DNA of 64,000 nucleotides from Rotaria sp. Silwood1 (taxonomy: Eukaryota; Rotifera; Eurotatoria; Philodinida; Philodinidae): the NCBI GenBank assembly GCA_905250075.1, contig CAJNOP010000002.1:5631565-5695564 (forward strand), written 5' to 3'. The notes under the pieces are model-generated. The model saw nothing but the letters and a program-made list of their open reading frames with translations. It was not told the DNA's origin and made no database searches. Positions 12,357-25,956 of this stretch are shown one piece after another. The translations under genes and the position numbers were made by a program. Position 1 is the first letter of the stretch; every line of letters starts with the position of its first letter.

Positions 12357-13428
12357 ATGGCTAACGTTCTTGAACAACTTCGTCAATATACAACAATTGT
12401 TGCTGATACAGGTGATTTTGAATCATTAGAAAAATATAAACCAACCGATGCAACAACAAATCCATCATTAATATTAGCTGCTGCTAATATGAAACAATAT
12501 GATCATATTATTAATGATATTATTGATAAATGTCGAGAAAATGATACATCGGAATTAGATGAACAAGTAATAATTGATAATGTTATGGATAATGTATTTG
12601 TTGCATTTGGTGAAGAAATTCTTAAAATAATACCTGGTCGTGTATCAACTGAAGTTGATGCACGTCTTTCATTTAATATTGAAGGGCAAATAAATAAAGC
12701 ACGTCATTTTATTGATTTATATGAAAAACGTGGAATATCAAAAGATCGAATATTAATTAAATTATCATCAACATGGGAAGGTATACAAGCAGCAAAAGAA
12801 TTGGAGGAAAAATATGGTATACATTGTAATATGACATTAATTTTTTCTTTTGCTCAAGCATTAGCATGTGCTGATGCACATGTAACACTTATTTCACCAT
12901 TTGTTGGACGAATTTATGATTGGTATGTTGAAAAAAAAGGTAAACGTGAATATGAAATTGATGAAGATCCCGGTGTTGTAAGTTATTTAAGAAGAAGAAA
13001 ATATTTTATTTTATGTTTTTTCTTTTCTTGTTGTTCATAATTAGGTTAGTGTTACACGTATTTATAATTATTATAAACAAAATAATATAAAAACTGTTGT
13101 TATGGGTGCATCATTTCGTAATACGAAACAAATTCTTGGTTTAGCTGGATGTGATTTATTAACCATAAGTCCAAAATTACTCGATGAATTAGCATCCCAA
13201 AAGACATCAAATAATGAACCAATAAAAGTCTATTTAAATAAAGAACAAACTGAAAAAAAGATGCAAGAAAACAAAAAGTATGAAAAACTTGACGAAAAAA
13301 CATTTCGTTGGATGTTAAATGAAGATGAAATGGCTCATGATAAATTATCAGATGGTATACGAAAATTTGCAGTTGATGCAAAAAAACTCGAAGAACTTAT
13401 TCGGTCACGTATTCAACAAAAAAAATGA
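12357..13428 (+). CDS. TALDO1: transaldolase
   Basis: Cytosolic enzyme of the non-oxidative pentose phosphate pathway. It moves a dihydroxyacetone unit from sedoheptulose 7-phosphate to glyceraldehyde 3-phosphate, giving erythrose 4-phosphate and fructose 6-phosphate. Two exons, 12357-12977 and 13045-13428, separated by a 67-bp GT-AG intron; 334 aa against 337 in human. [11 protein letters not shown] carries the catalytic Asp31, [11 protein letters not shown] the Glu99, and [19 protein letters not shown] the Schiff-base Lys135. [30 protein letters not shown] and the C-terminal LSDGIRKFA are all intact. The first ATG follows a long AT-rich leader. The gene appears complete and normal. Confidence 0.97.
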
Positions 13429-15514
13429 GAATATATTATATTGAGCAATGGTTACTTTTATCTATTTCTTTTTTCTTTTTTTGATTTTTTTAATGGCATC
13501 TTAGTAAACTAAAAGTTTAATTCTTTCTCTAATAACGTAGCTGCTTTTATAGTGCATCTTATCTATTTTCAGTCTACATTTTTCTAGCAATAAAAGTTCA
13601 TTAATTGACTTACAAATACTTTTATCGTTAATTCTTAATAGAACAACAGGACATTAAAAAGTTTAATATAAATACAAATACATTCAACAAGAGAATAATT
13701 GATTTGTTGATGTAACTATTCTTAATAGAGATAAAACTTAAAGTATATCATAAAATGTTATAGTTGTCATAAGCTCCTAAAAAAAATTGCTCATACTGTT
13801 TGATAAAACGTCATTTTTATGATCGAAACTCGACACGTTTTGAAATGGATATATTAATGAATGATATTTAGAATATCAACTATACTATTATTTATTCTCG
13901 CATTATTTATTGAATAAAGTTTTCTTAACTAAAAATTAAGTTATAACTTCGAATACTTTTTATAAATACAATTTGATCTTAAATATCAATTTCGTGAACT
14001 CTATTTAATACGATAATAAGTTAATCAAACAAGAAATTACTTGATTACCAAAACTAAAAACTATATTGACAAAATGTAATTTTGAAAATAAAAAACGCGC
14101 GTAGTGCAATAAAAACTCCATAAATGACATTAGTTTGTTTTTGCTATTGACTAGAATGCATAGTTTCAGCAAATTCCGGAATTTCCTTCTTTTGTGAAGA
14201 GATTATTGAAATCTTTCTGGAAAGTCCATTAGATATGTTATTATCAAACGAAAGCAACTAGACTGAAGTCAGCCACCTATTGAGGATGAGGACGAAAACG
14301 ACACTTAAAACTAAAGGCGAAGGCTGACTATTTAGAATATTAATCGCAAAAACTAATTGAAACTTTATCTTTGAAAGTTTTTGCTCATAAGAAATGATGA
14401 CAAATATTCTTAAACAATAGACCATCTTTCTTCTATAAGAGCATAATTATGGTAATTTAAAATTTACTTTTGCTCTAATAATAGAAAGGTAGTCATTGCT
14501 GATCAATTATTCAATATCTTTACAGGTAAGATTTTTGAATAATCTCTCATCTTACTAATATTCATCTTGTAATTCAACTTGAATTTCAATTTATATATAA
14601 ATTTTACTGATTACAAAAGACGAGAACACAAAAAAATCAATCTATTGTTCACATAGCATACTATATGATGCATAAGTTCATGAATGAATATGAGCAGAAG
14701 CCTATTGTAAGCAAAACGATAACCATAATGATGTAATTATTTATTTCGTATGAGCAACGCTTTTCATTGGTATGGCGAGGATATAGTCATAGATTTTTTT
14801 TTCTTTTACAATATTGGTGAAGTTCTTTTTTCCTATCTGCTTCTAATCATTGACTACGGGTGTCTATCAAGAAGACAGAAAGTGTAAAAAAATAAAATAA
14901 ATGACAATGTTTCACAGCATATGGCAAACAATGGTACTAGAAGAAGGAACGATACAAGAAAAAGATGATAGTACTGAATTGTGTCTATCCAAACAAATAA
15001 AACAAAATTTTTATAAACATCTTAAAGGTAAAATTTCTAATATGTAGAATTGAATGATGCTTATTGTTGATATAGAATCAAGTAAAGTTGTAAAAAAAAG
15101 AAATGTCAACTATTCTTAAATTTATTATCACCACTTGTTCATACAACATATATTTGACCTTTTTTCTGTTAATCAAGAAAAAAAATATCAGCATTCCTAG
15201 CATGTCTACTATTTATGTTTTATATCGACCCAGAACATCGCCACAAGCATTTCATAATTTATTTATTTTTTTTTTTTGAAAGTAAAGAAAAAAACCAAGA
15301 GCTTTTTGTCCAACAGTACACATGCACAATTGTATAAAACAGAAAACAGCATCCTTGCAAAGTGAAGTGGTGTCGACTGAGTGACGAAGTGAGCAGCAGA
15401 AAAAGTGAAAAGAAATTTACACAAAACACACAATATCTTTTACTGTGCATGTTGTTTAAATCTTGACATCGTGAAAAGAATAAACTAAAACGAGTAACGA
15501 CTACTGTTCAAAAA
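13429..15514. other. transaldolase-carboxypeptidase spacer
   Basis: Contains a probable transaldolase poly(A) signal, AATAAA at 13589-13594, then about 1.9 kb of AT-rich DNA with no supported gene, and the leader of the carboxypeptidase gene. No RNA gene was recognised. Confidence 0.5.
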
Positions 15515-18500
15515 ATGACGGATTCAATGAAGCTTCCGGTGCTTAAATTACCTCAAATCCGCCCATCTTCAAATAGTACTATCAATACTGATAGACCTCT
15601 AAGTATTAAACAAGGTAGGAAATGAAATAGCATTCAATGAAATTTCCTTTTTTATTCTGTAAATTTCAAGAGTAACCTATCTTTATTTTTATTTTGAACT
15701 TATATTTAGATACAAATACATATGACCAATGGCGTACAAGTATTCATCGACAGTTAGAAGAAGATCTTCAACGACAAGTACAACAAGTACTTGACGAAAC
15801 AGAGAGACAAGAACGTTTAGCTAAATTACGTCGACAATATCTTCGGTATGAAACATAAAATACCTAAATCTAGTTTATAAGACTAATAAAGTTTATTTAA
15901 AAAATACATAACGACAAACATTTCTTCTATTATTGTTTTATATTTAAAATTAAGCAAATTTCTATAAATAGAAGTCTTGCATTTTCAATACGATTAACGA
16001 AATCAATAGATTAAGTCAATAGTCTAGAAAAATACAATAATTACTATCATAAAAAAGATCTTTAAGTTCAATAATAGAAAATTTGAAAGTTGTTAAAAAT
16101 AAGCAAATTTAAATACGTATATTTTTTCAAACGAAAATGAAAATCTAGGAAAAAGAAAGTGTTAATTGACTTTGATAATCTATTGTACTTTAATAGAAAA
16201 AAAGAAAACTTATAAAGAAAATTGATTTTCTTTTCTCGTGCTTTGTGTCTCAATAAATATTGAAATTTATTATTATATTTGTCAAAACAATAGAAAATAT
16301 TCCTAGTATTTCGAATTGATAGCCTTCATTTTTATTTTCCATCTATATTAATTAATAGAGCTGGTCAACATCTTCCGTCACACCAAATTGAAACGAATGC
16401 TCATCACAATGATCCATTGAGTGAAATAGAACGACGTAATCAACGTGTTCTTCATCCACTTAACGCAAAAGAATCGTATGGAACACAAAATCATCTTCCA
16501 ACATTTGATCCTCAAAGAAATAAATTTTCTAGCAATGATTTTAATTTAGAATCATACACTAGTTTTTGTCGACGTCGACGACTTTCATCAAATCGAAATG
16601 ATGAACATTTATTAGATGATTCATCATTTGACGTGCAAAACCTTCGTGGCAAACGAGTACCACTAACTTCAATTAATCGGGATTCATTATTTCTATATGG
16701 AAATAGTATTCTTAAATCAAATAAAGCTGATATCATAAATCTACTTGATCAACGAACAAATAACGGTGAAAATACAACTCCTTATGTTAATAAATATGGA
16801 ATTATTATTGGTGAAGATGGACCATTCTGGCCCCATAACTTTCGCATTCTTCATCCAACACCAAAATTCCTTAGCCGCGAATTGACTCCTAAAGAATTTT
16901 ATTTAACAATCACAAATTCATCACTACCAAGTAAGTAAAAAAAAATAACAAGAGAAGAAAGAAGAACAGCGAAGGAATTGAGAATGTCTTTATATGTAAC
17001 AAATAATTTTCTCCTGTATTTGTCTTTGAATCGGTAACGATCTATTGGTTGCAAAAAGCTCGCTTTTTATTATTCTTCTCACTTTTTCTTTGCGTTTCAT
17101 TTTTCTGTTAAGTAGATGTAAAAAATCTAGATGATTGATTTTACATCTATGTACAAGGTAAAGTAATTGTCAAAGAAAAAAAAAACAGGACCATGCGTAT
17201 TGGACAATCAATTTGGTCTCGAGAAGACTTTAATCTAAACAATCCAACAAGTTCATTGGTACTTTCAACAAAAGCTAATAATTTGATAAAACTTCGGTCT
17301 GCTGCAGAATTCAATCGTAGTTTCGATACGCATAATGATGATAATGAACAAGAAATTATCTTGCCACATGGACATTTAATAAATTCAAGTAAAAATCTTT
17401 TTTCAAATCTACAGTTACGTAGTCGTATTTATGAACAACAACAATTCGTATCAAATGATGGTACAGTTAAAACAGTTTATTATTTTCGTGCAACAAGAAT
17501 ATGTGTTGATGAATCTGGTCCATTTTGGCCCATGACATTTCCTATAAAACATCCAACACCATCATTTTTATCTTTTACACGAAATGAAAAAAAATATCGT
17601 TTAAAAGAATATTATTATTCACACGATAATCATTTTTTAGGTAAAAATTATCAACAAACATATGATAATCAACCAGTTGTATTTAAATATACCGATACTT
17701 TTAAACATCCAATTCTTGTTTATGATATGGATAAATCACCAAGACAACAACAACCTAAAGCAAATGAAAGTGAACAAATGTGTCCATCGTTAATATTTGA
17801 ATCACGTTTTGAAGGTGGAAATTTAAGACAAGTTAAACGTGTGTAAGTATAAATTAAACAATTTTAAATATTTATATTATTTAAAAATAATATATAAATT
17901 TATCTAGAGGTCAATTTGAATATGAACTTGTACTTCGACCTGATCTATACACTCGACGACATACACAATGGTACTATTTTCGTGTACAAAATATGATTGC
18001 TAATATAACATATCGTTTTCGAATTATTAATTTGGTGAAAAAATCTAGTCTATATAACGAAGGTAATCAATAGAAATACTTTTAATATTTTTTTGGTTAA
18101 TGATATTCTATTAATCTTAAATTTTATTTTTTGAGATGAAAATTTACATATAGTAATTATTGACAATAGAATATTAAGAAATGTTTTTTTGTTATGTACT
18201 TTTTCTATGACTTTGATATTAGAAAAAAACAGAAATTTTGAAGAATGAAAAATTCATATTATGTTTGATACAAAGTCATCTTAATGTCAAAATGATCTTG
18301 TTTCTAATTCTACGAGTATGGATCGTTTTTGATTTTGTAGATAATTAAAACAAAAATATTGATTTTGAAAAACATATAGACTCCTTCGTATTAAAAAAAA
18401 ACTAAATAGAATTATATTAAATATTCTCTATATCATTTGACAATCGATTTAACATTCATTAATAATAGTATATATTATATTGAATCAACACTTCTAAACC

Positions 18501-21500
18501 AAATAACACGACTGATTATGTAAATATTTGATTTCAATCATTATTTGACAACAATGACAGTAAGAACCTACGCCATAAGTAAAAGAAAATAGTCCATGTT
18601 AATGTAATTCATCTTTAAAGAAAAAAAAAAGAAAACATTTTGATTCATGATGAAAATGTTAAAAATAAGTTTCTTAATCATAATTGCAAATATACATAGA
18701 CAGAAAAAGCAATCTGCAATCAACTAATTATGTTGAAATTGAGTAAATTTTTCATACATCATTGTAACTATTGCAAGAGTGAACTTGAGTATTATTACTA
18801 CTATTAATGCTCGAAGCGTAGTTACCTTTTCTTTTATATATTTTTAGAACAAGAAAAAGATCTTTTTTTGGAAATTTAAAAGCTGAAATAAAACGTTTTT
18901 CTTTGTTAAAATTTTTATATTACAATACTTGAAAATAAGTTATTTTCAATCGAATTAAAAGAATGATTACATTTTATCCACTTCTACTACATGAATAAGA
19001 ATAAATAATTTCAGAACAAGCAAAAACAACACTGCTCTTGTCGTCTAATAGAGCATCTCAATTTCGTCTTTCTTTTTTAATTAGGTATGCAAATTCTTCT
19101 TTTTTCGGATGTAGCCGGGAAAAAAGAACTACGCGGTTGGCATCGTGTTGGTCATCATATTAATTATGTAGAATATAAACAACGCACTTATAATCCTTTA
19201 CTTGAACGAGATATTAATTATTTTGAACTTGATTTTCAACTTGTATGTCGATATAAACAATAGAATATTTCGAAAACATATGTTTTCTTTTCATAGGAAT
19301 TTGCCCATACTGGTGATACATGTTACATAGCACATTGCTATCCATATACATTTTCTGATCTCAAGGACGATTTAGATTATTTATCATCAATACGATCACA
19401 AGAAGTTTTTCGTCGTGATATTTTATGTGAATCTCAAGCAGGAAATTCATGTTTCATTGTAACTGTAACTGATGAATGTATGATTAAGAAAAACAAATTT
19501 AAATGTTTTTGTTTATCTTAAATTATATTTTGATTAACTTTAGCGGTACCGATAAGTCAAAAAAAGTTTGTTTTTATAACTGCACGAATACATCCAGGTG
19601 AAACAAATTCAAGTTATATGATGCGTGGTGTACTTGAATTTATTACATCAGATGATAAAGTAGCTCAAGTAAGATTCATTTTCTAGGAAAAAAAAATTAA
19701 TTTATATTGTTTATTTTATTTAAAAGAAATTACGTTCACAATTAGTATTTAAAATTGTACCAATGCTTAATCCTGATGGTGTTATTATTGGTAATTATCG
19801 ATGTTCATTAACTGGAAAAGATATGAATCGTAATTTTCGTCATCCACGTAAACAAACTTTTCCAACCATTTATCATATGAAACAATTAATGCAAGATTTA
19901 CAAAAAGAACAACATGAAGTAAATATATACATATAAGAAATTTTGATAAAAAGGAAAATGTATCGAATTTTTTCACTGTTTATAGATCTTAGCTTTTTGT
20001 GATCTTCATGGTCATAGTCGTAAATCAAATGTATTTGCTTATGGTTGTGATGGATGTGATGGACCACAACCAGATATGAAAAATTTTTTAAGTGCACGTG
20101 TTCTTCCATATATTATGTCGAGAACGGTAAGAATAGATAGAATTAATATTATGTAAAAATATGAAATTAGTTGATTGTCGTTTTGGTTTCTCATTGAATA
20201 GTTTACAGAATTTTTCATTTTTTTTTTCATGAAAAGTTCAGGACAATGTTTAAGTTAATTTAAAGCACTGTTTGTTTGGATCTATAAAATTTCCGAAAAC
20301 TAGTTTTTTAATATTTTATACAACTAACGGTTTAGATCACATTCTTTAATTTATTGATTAGACAAAATAATTAATATTTTCTAAACTAATCTCCGGTAGA
20401 TTTTCTCACTTTTCATATGCTAAAAAACCAGTTAGATGAAACTCTTACTATCCTTGTGACAGGGCAATATACTACTTTGGTTGAGCCATATCACTTAAAC
20501 TATAACTTTGATATATTCAAGCAACAAATGCTTAGCCATATATGACAAAAAGTAAATATTAGCGATGCTATAGATTAGATGTTTTGTAAAAAAAAAAAAA
20601 GTTCATTTTCATATCTTGTCTTATCAGAACAAGTATTTATTTTGTTAAGTTTGTGGAAAAAATGAGCATGAGTTTTTTTCAAGATTTAAATAGGAACTTA
20701 TACACATTGATTAAGGACCAATTTTTTTGGTAAAATAAAAGACAAAAGATCAAATTTTAATACCTATCGAGAAAAACATAATTTTTGTGTGAAAAATAAA
20801 AAGAGTTTAACAATGAATCATACATAGTCTGAAACTAGGGCCACTGATCGATTGATCTGTAAGGAAATGTTTTCGTGACATGACTTTTCGTTCCGAAAAA
20901 TAATTATTCTTCTTACGTTAAGCGCTTTCCGAAAGGACTTCTTGAGTAGAGTAGATCACCGTGTTTTCTCACTAATCTAATATTGACAAAACTTTCAGAG
21001 AATGTTCTTCTATATCTAGAACATATGCTCAGTGAATCCAAAGATATGCAAATGCTTCTGAACTGAAGAAATATGTTTCATAATAGACAGAATCAAACAA
21101 TATTTCTATAATTAGTAAGAGTAGCCATACCGTGTTTCACATTGTAATCCTACAGGAACTGTGCCAAATAGTTTTTTTTTCAGATGAACTTTTGAAATAG
21201 AATGAAAGATTTTTAAAACTTCTTATGTCTCGAATAATTAAGTGAAGAAATTTGTTTATTGATATTATATAAATAATTTATTCTTTTATATACTAGGCAC
21301 CGGAAATGTTTTCATTTGATTATTGTAAATTTCATATACATCGATGTAAAGAATCTACAGGGCGTGTTGTTATGTGGAAGGAAATGTTAATTAAAAATAG
21401 TTTTACATTAGAAGCTTCATTTGCAGGATCAAGTATTGTGTATGTTTGTTCTATTCTAAATAATAATAATAAATATATACAGCAACAAAATTTTATATTT

Positions 21501-24500
21501 ATTACAGAGAAAAATCATGTCATTTTAATATCCAAGATTATGAAAAATTTGGACAATGTATATGTCAATCATTAAGACAATATTTAGATATTCTTTCCGA
21601 TTCAACGTATGATGAAATTAATAGATTTATTTGATACAAAAAAAAAGTAGTATATTTATTTTATCTCTAGACGATTGGATTCCATATTTTTGGATATAAC
21701 AAAAAGTGTTCTTCGTAAATTAGGAAAAGAAAAAATTCCACCTACTTTATTACCTGCTGTTTATCCAGGTAAGATAAATCCATAAGATTTATTTTAACTA
21801 TATAATGCATATAATATTAAAGAAGAAAAACAAACTGAAGAACTACAAATATCAATTACTTCAGTTGCTAGTTGTTTACAAGTATTATCACAATGTCATG
21901 ATACTATTAATGAACAAGATGTATCCAGGTTAGTTATTGCTTTAGTTTTATTCAAAAAAAAGAAAAAGATTTATATCCTTGTTTAAATAGTTCCAGCGAT
22001 TCAGATAGTGATCCTGAAGGTGGTGAATTACCTGATATTCCATATCAAAAAGAAGAACAATCACCAAAGAAAAAATTAAAAAAGAAACGACCAGAAAAAA
22101 TTATTGAAGAACGTGTTCAAAGATTAGCTCGTAAACGAGAGGTAAAATATTAAAAAAAAATTTTTTTTTTTTCGTTCATCAATAGAATAACCCTCTTTGC
22201 TATTGCAATGAGATAAAATAAAGTAAACCAAAGTAAAATCCCTTATGCTCACACTTAGGTTAATCGTTCGCAACCTCTCAAGGCAATATTTGTTCCGGTG
22301 AGAAATTTGCTTTTTTTAATCGTCTATTTCATTTCGTCATTATTATCAATGTCAAATAATTATTCTATTAGGCAAACGAAGAATCTAATGTTATTAGCAG
22401 TGCTAGTTGTGCTAATGGTACTAATGGTACTAATGGTACTAATGGTATCAATGGTACCAATGGTACCAATGATACCAATGATACCGGTCGTCGAATACGT
22501 GTATCTTATCCATATACATCGGAAATCGATATGAGTTCACAATTAAAACTTACACTTGCCGTTGATCAGGTTCAAAAAATAAAATAAAATATTATTAAAT
22601 ATATACATATATATATATGTACAAAGGGTGTTCCAAAAATTTTAAAACGATTTTTAAATATCTCGTTCTGTTTTTCAGAAAAAGTAATCTCTCTGCAAAT
22701 TTAAACTTATCAATTTCACTATGGATGAGATATTCTAACAACACTATAATGAACTATTCTATCGATTGTCCTAATCTTTTTGCATAGTATTTTTAAATCA
22801 AAAACAAACCTTTCATAATAACATGAAACATATACCGTTTTGTCGATGTGCAAATATTTGATTAAAATAACCATTGATTACTAATTTTCATAGTTCTGAT
22901 AGTTTATTTATATCATTCGTTGATGGAGAAGAATAGTAAACTTTTGTACTCATTTTTCCTATTGTTAGTTGTCTTTTAATGCATCCTAAATGTTTTCTAT
23001 ATGCTAAGCGTTGACTAGTTTTGCTCGATAAGTTTTCGTTTCAACCTACTTGGTAAAAAAACATGTTCAACAGCATCCAAAGTCACGTATATTCTATGTT
23101 AAAGTTCCATGTTGTAAATCATCTAATTCGTGAGCTTCTTTTTCTGCTATCATAATGCGAATGAATTTTGTACATCTATCATTATTAAAATACATTTTCT
23201 AACAATGATAACTGTCTTATGATCTGATGAGCTTGAATTATTTAAGTACAATTTATCATCCATGGTAAAAGCTATAGATCAAGAAAATTGTATTTATTTA
23301 TGACTTACAAGGAGACGTCTTCAGATGTGTCCTTTCGATTTCAGTGTTTTTTGCCGTGTTCTAAAATAAATTTTAAAAGAATTTGGCTTCTTATTTTTAT
23401 TTATATGACGCTATTGAAATTTCGATTTCGGAATATGAGACTTTTAAGATTTAAAACTTTTTCCATATATAGCATAAAAGTTATACATTTTTGGAAAGTT
23501 AGTCTAATTAAGTTCTGTATATGCACAACGTTTCGGATAAAAATTCGAAAATACGAGTTTTTCGAAAACCTGGGATGTCTACAAAATAGATATATTAAAA
23601 ATTCAATAGCTTAGTCAGATATAAATAGAAACCGCAATTTTATTTTAGAGTTTTTATTAGAATATTATATAGTACTAGTAGGCAAAAAAAATCATTGAAA
23701 TTGGAAGAGGACAATCGAAAAGGTTCCTTCGTAAATAAATATAATTATGTGTTAAAGTTGCAAAGAGTTTACTTTTGTTGAATATAAAAACAATAAATTT
23801 TAAAAGTATTTCAGAATTTCTTGGACACCATTTAACTATATATATATATATCAACTGGCTTTTTTTTTTCATCAAGTTTTGCACCTAATTGAAAGTTCAA
23901 TATTGTATTGAATGCGTTGCTTTCACATACATCATACCAATATATGCGCACGCTTTTGCTTAGACAATATTTTTGTAATAATAATCTAATATTTAATATC
24001 CATTTACTGTAAATTTTCATTTAGATGGACAAAGCAGTCCGTACATTGCCACCACGAGGTACTCTATTTACAAGTAAATATGCTAATCGAAGTGGACATG
24101 GTATACCAATTTTTACTACTGAACGAGCACTGGAACGAAAACAGGTAAAATTATTTCAAATATTTATTAATCAAAATGACACTTATTCTTTTTTTTTTTT
24201 AGAAAATATGCAATTCATCTTTTCAAGAATCTCTGTTGGAACGACAATCGGTAATTGCCGTGTTTTTTACTTTTTAATAAAAGTTCTATTTCACATATTA
24301 ATATATTTCTAGACAGATGATGGTGATACTGATATTGAACCAGGTAAGACAAAAAAAACCAATAAACTATTGTCAATTTTACAGAGAAGATTCAATAATT
24401 TTCTCTATAGGAGAACGTTTACAATTGGAAACATCAGCCATTATTGATTCGAATGTTTCAACAACCACAATAAATAATACAGCAGTTAAACGAACAGCTT

Positions 24501-25183
24501 CATTTGTTTCTTTAACTCTAAATGATTTACCATCTCCATCAAATGATCAATCTATACCAACAATTAGCGGTACAATATCATCACAAACATCAATTTTTAA
24601 AACTTTACCACCACGTCGACTACAACATATACATCGTCGTCAACATCAACCAATCCAACAAAATAAATCATCAAATGTTACTGAAAATGATCGTATGCCA
24701 AATCTATCACCATCAACTGTTACAATGCCAAATCTTATGGAATTAGCAAATCGTTCATCACCACTTCTAGTACTTCCTTCATCAATGAATAATAGTGATC
24801 TATCAATGATAGATCCGTCAGGTAAATTTTCATATGAAACGTTAACTGATTCAAATGGTGTTAAGCATCATCGATTATATACTGTAACTGATAATCTTCT
24901 TCGTCCATTTTCAAAAAATGAAACATCTTTATTACGAAGTAATACTGGAATGAGTACGAAAATGCCAGCAGTTAATACTAATAGTGGAAATCATAAAAGA
25001 TCAGCTTCACAAAAAGTCAATAATCATTTAACACAACCACCTTTAGCAACAATTGAATCTGTATTAAGAGAACGATCAATGCTCATTGCTAATGAAAATA
25101 CACATCAACCAGATGCTATGGAACGTGTTAATCATATTCTTAAACAACTTTATTTACCATTAGAAAAAAATAAAAAATCATAA
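15515..25183 (+). CDS. cytosolic carboxypeptidase, CCP2/3-like (M14B)
   Basis: Zinc carboxypeptidase of the Nna1/AGBL family, which trims glutamates from tubulin, notably in cilia. My model has 21 exons and 1407 aa, with all phases closing; large introns follow exons 2, 5, 10 and 17. The N-domain has [18 protein letters not shown] and [14 protein letters not shown]. Zinc ligands are His670 and Glu673 in HPGETNSSY and His767 in DLHGHS. Substrate residues lie in [15 protein letters not shown]; catalytic Glu845 is in TLEASFAG. The long C-terminus is Ser/Asn-rich with a basic [11 protein letters not shown] patch. Two copies of GPFWP-x6-HPTP-x-FLS occur 148 residues apart before the N-domain. Exon 17 (22372-22569) encodes an Asn-Gly-Thr repeat. 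Placing it as CCP2 or CCP3 is inference from similarity. The donor of exon 3 (16934) was chosen by phase. Confidence 0.92.
18063..19084 (+). other. carboxypeptidase intron 5 (1.0 kb)
   Basis: Large AT-rich intron. No repeat or nested gene is visible. Confidence 0.6.
20127..21296 (+). other. carboxypeptidase intron 10 (1.2 kb)
   Basis: Large intron between the DLHGHS exon and the catalytic-Glu exon. I see no coding potential or clear terminal repeats. Confidence 0.6.
22414..22485 (+). repeat. coding AATGGTACT minisatellite
   Basis: About eight 9-bp AATGGTACT-type units in carboxypeptidase exon 17, encoding Asn-Gly-Thr repeats. Later units drift to AATGGTATC, AATGGTACC and AATGATACC. The reading frame is kept. 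Confidence 0.8.
22570..24024 (+). other. carboxypeptidase intron 17, possible transposon relic
   Basis: The longest intron of the gene, 1455 bp. It starts with TA repeats and then GGGTGTTCCAAAA near 22627, a form common at mariner-like termini. A weak inverse, TTGGACACC, occurs near 23820. Minus-strand fragments near 23000-23200 have some protein-like flavour, but I cannot name a transposase. A decayed DNA transposon is possible, not shown. Confidence 0.35.
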
Positions 25184-25500
25184 ATAAAATTATATATAGT
25201 TTTGAAATCTCAGAGTATATTTATGTTGTCTTTTCTTTTGTGTTAAGTTCTCTTTTTTTTTTTCTTCTTCAGTGCTCAGTTTTTTTTTTAACATTGTTTC
25301 AACTATCTTTTTTTATTATTAAAAAGGTTGCAACATTTATGAGAGCAAAATATAATTTCATATGTTCTTTTTGTGAATCGTTTGTTTCGAATGAAATAAA
25401 ATGTTATTAATAAGAGTCTTAAAACTACTATGGCAAAAAAATAATAATAACAAAATCGATAATCTATTAATTACCAATGTCTGAATAACATATATAAATA
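25184..25500. other. carboxypeptidase 3' flank
   Basis: AATAAA occurs at 25183-25188, overlapping the stop codon, and again at 25395-25400; the latter is the more credible poly(A) signal. Nothing else is seen. Confidence 0.4.
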
Positions 25501-25954
25501 TAGTGGCTTTTAAAATTATTCGACCAGGTTTATTTTCAACGTTTATTTTTAACTACTTTAAAGAGGTAAGTAAGTGTACAGCATTTCTGAAAAAAAATCA
25601 AAAATCAAGTTTTGCAGCTCCAACAGTTTCAAATCGAATTCTGTTGGAATTGCACAGTAATAAAGCAAACAATAGTTAATTTTTCTGCTATTCCCGTTTG
25701 GAAACATCATTTTTCTGCCTTTCGTAAGGTTGATGTATATCAGTCAAAAATCTATGTAGAACATTGAAAGACATTTCAGCTTGTAAAGATTCCATTGCAA
25801 TATCATTCAGTTCAATTCAAACAGAATTCAATGGCTAACTCTAAGAGCTGAATAACTTGGGTATGGATTTTTCAAAGATCCTATTCAAAGAAAATTAATA
25901 CTTATGTTCATGTTGATAAATTCATCTCGAATATAATAACTTTTGAAGTCACTA
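25501..25954. mobile_element. Tc1/mariner-type MITE with TA duplication
   Basis: The left end is TAGTGGCTTTTAAAATTATT. The right end, read on the minus strand, is TAGTGACTTCAAAAGTTATT, an inverted pair of about 20 bp with four mismatches. Each end is flanked by TA (25499-25500 and 25955-25956), as expected for Tc1/mariner insertion. The 454-bp interior has no open frame of note, so this is a non-autonomous copy. Confidence 0.7.
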
Positions 25955-25956
25955 TA

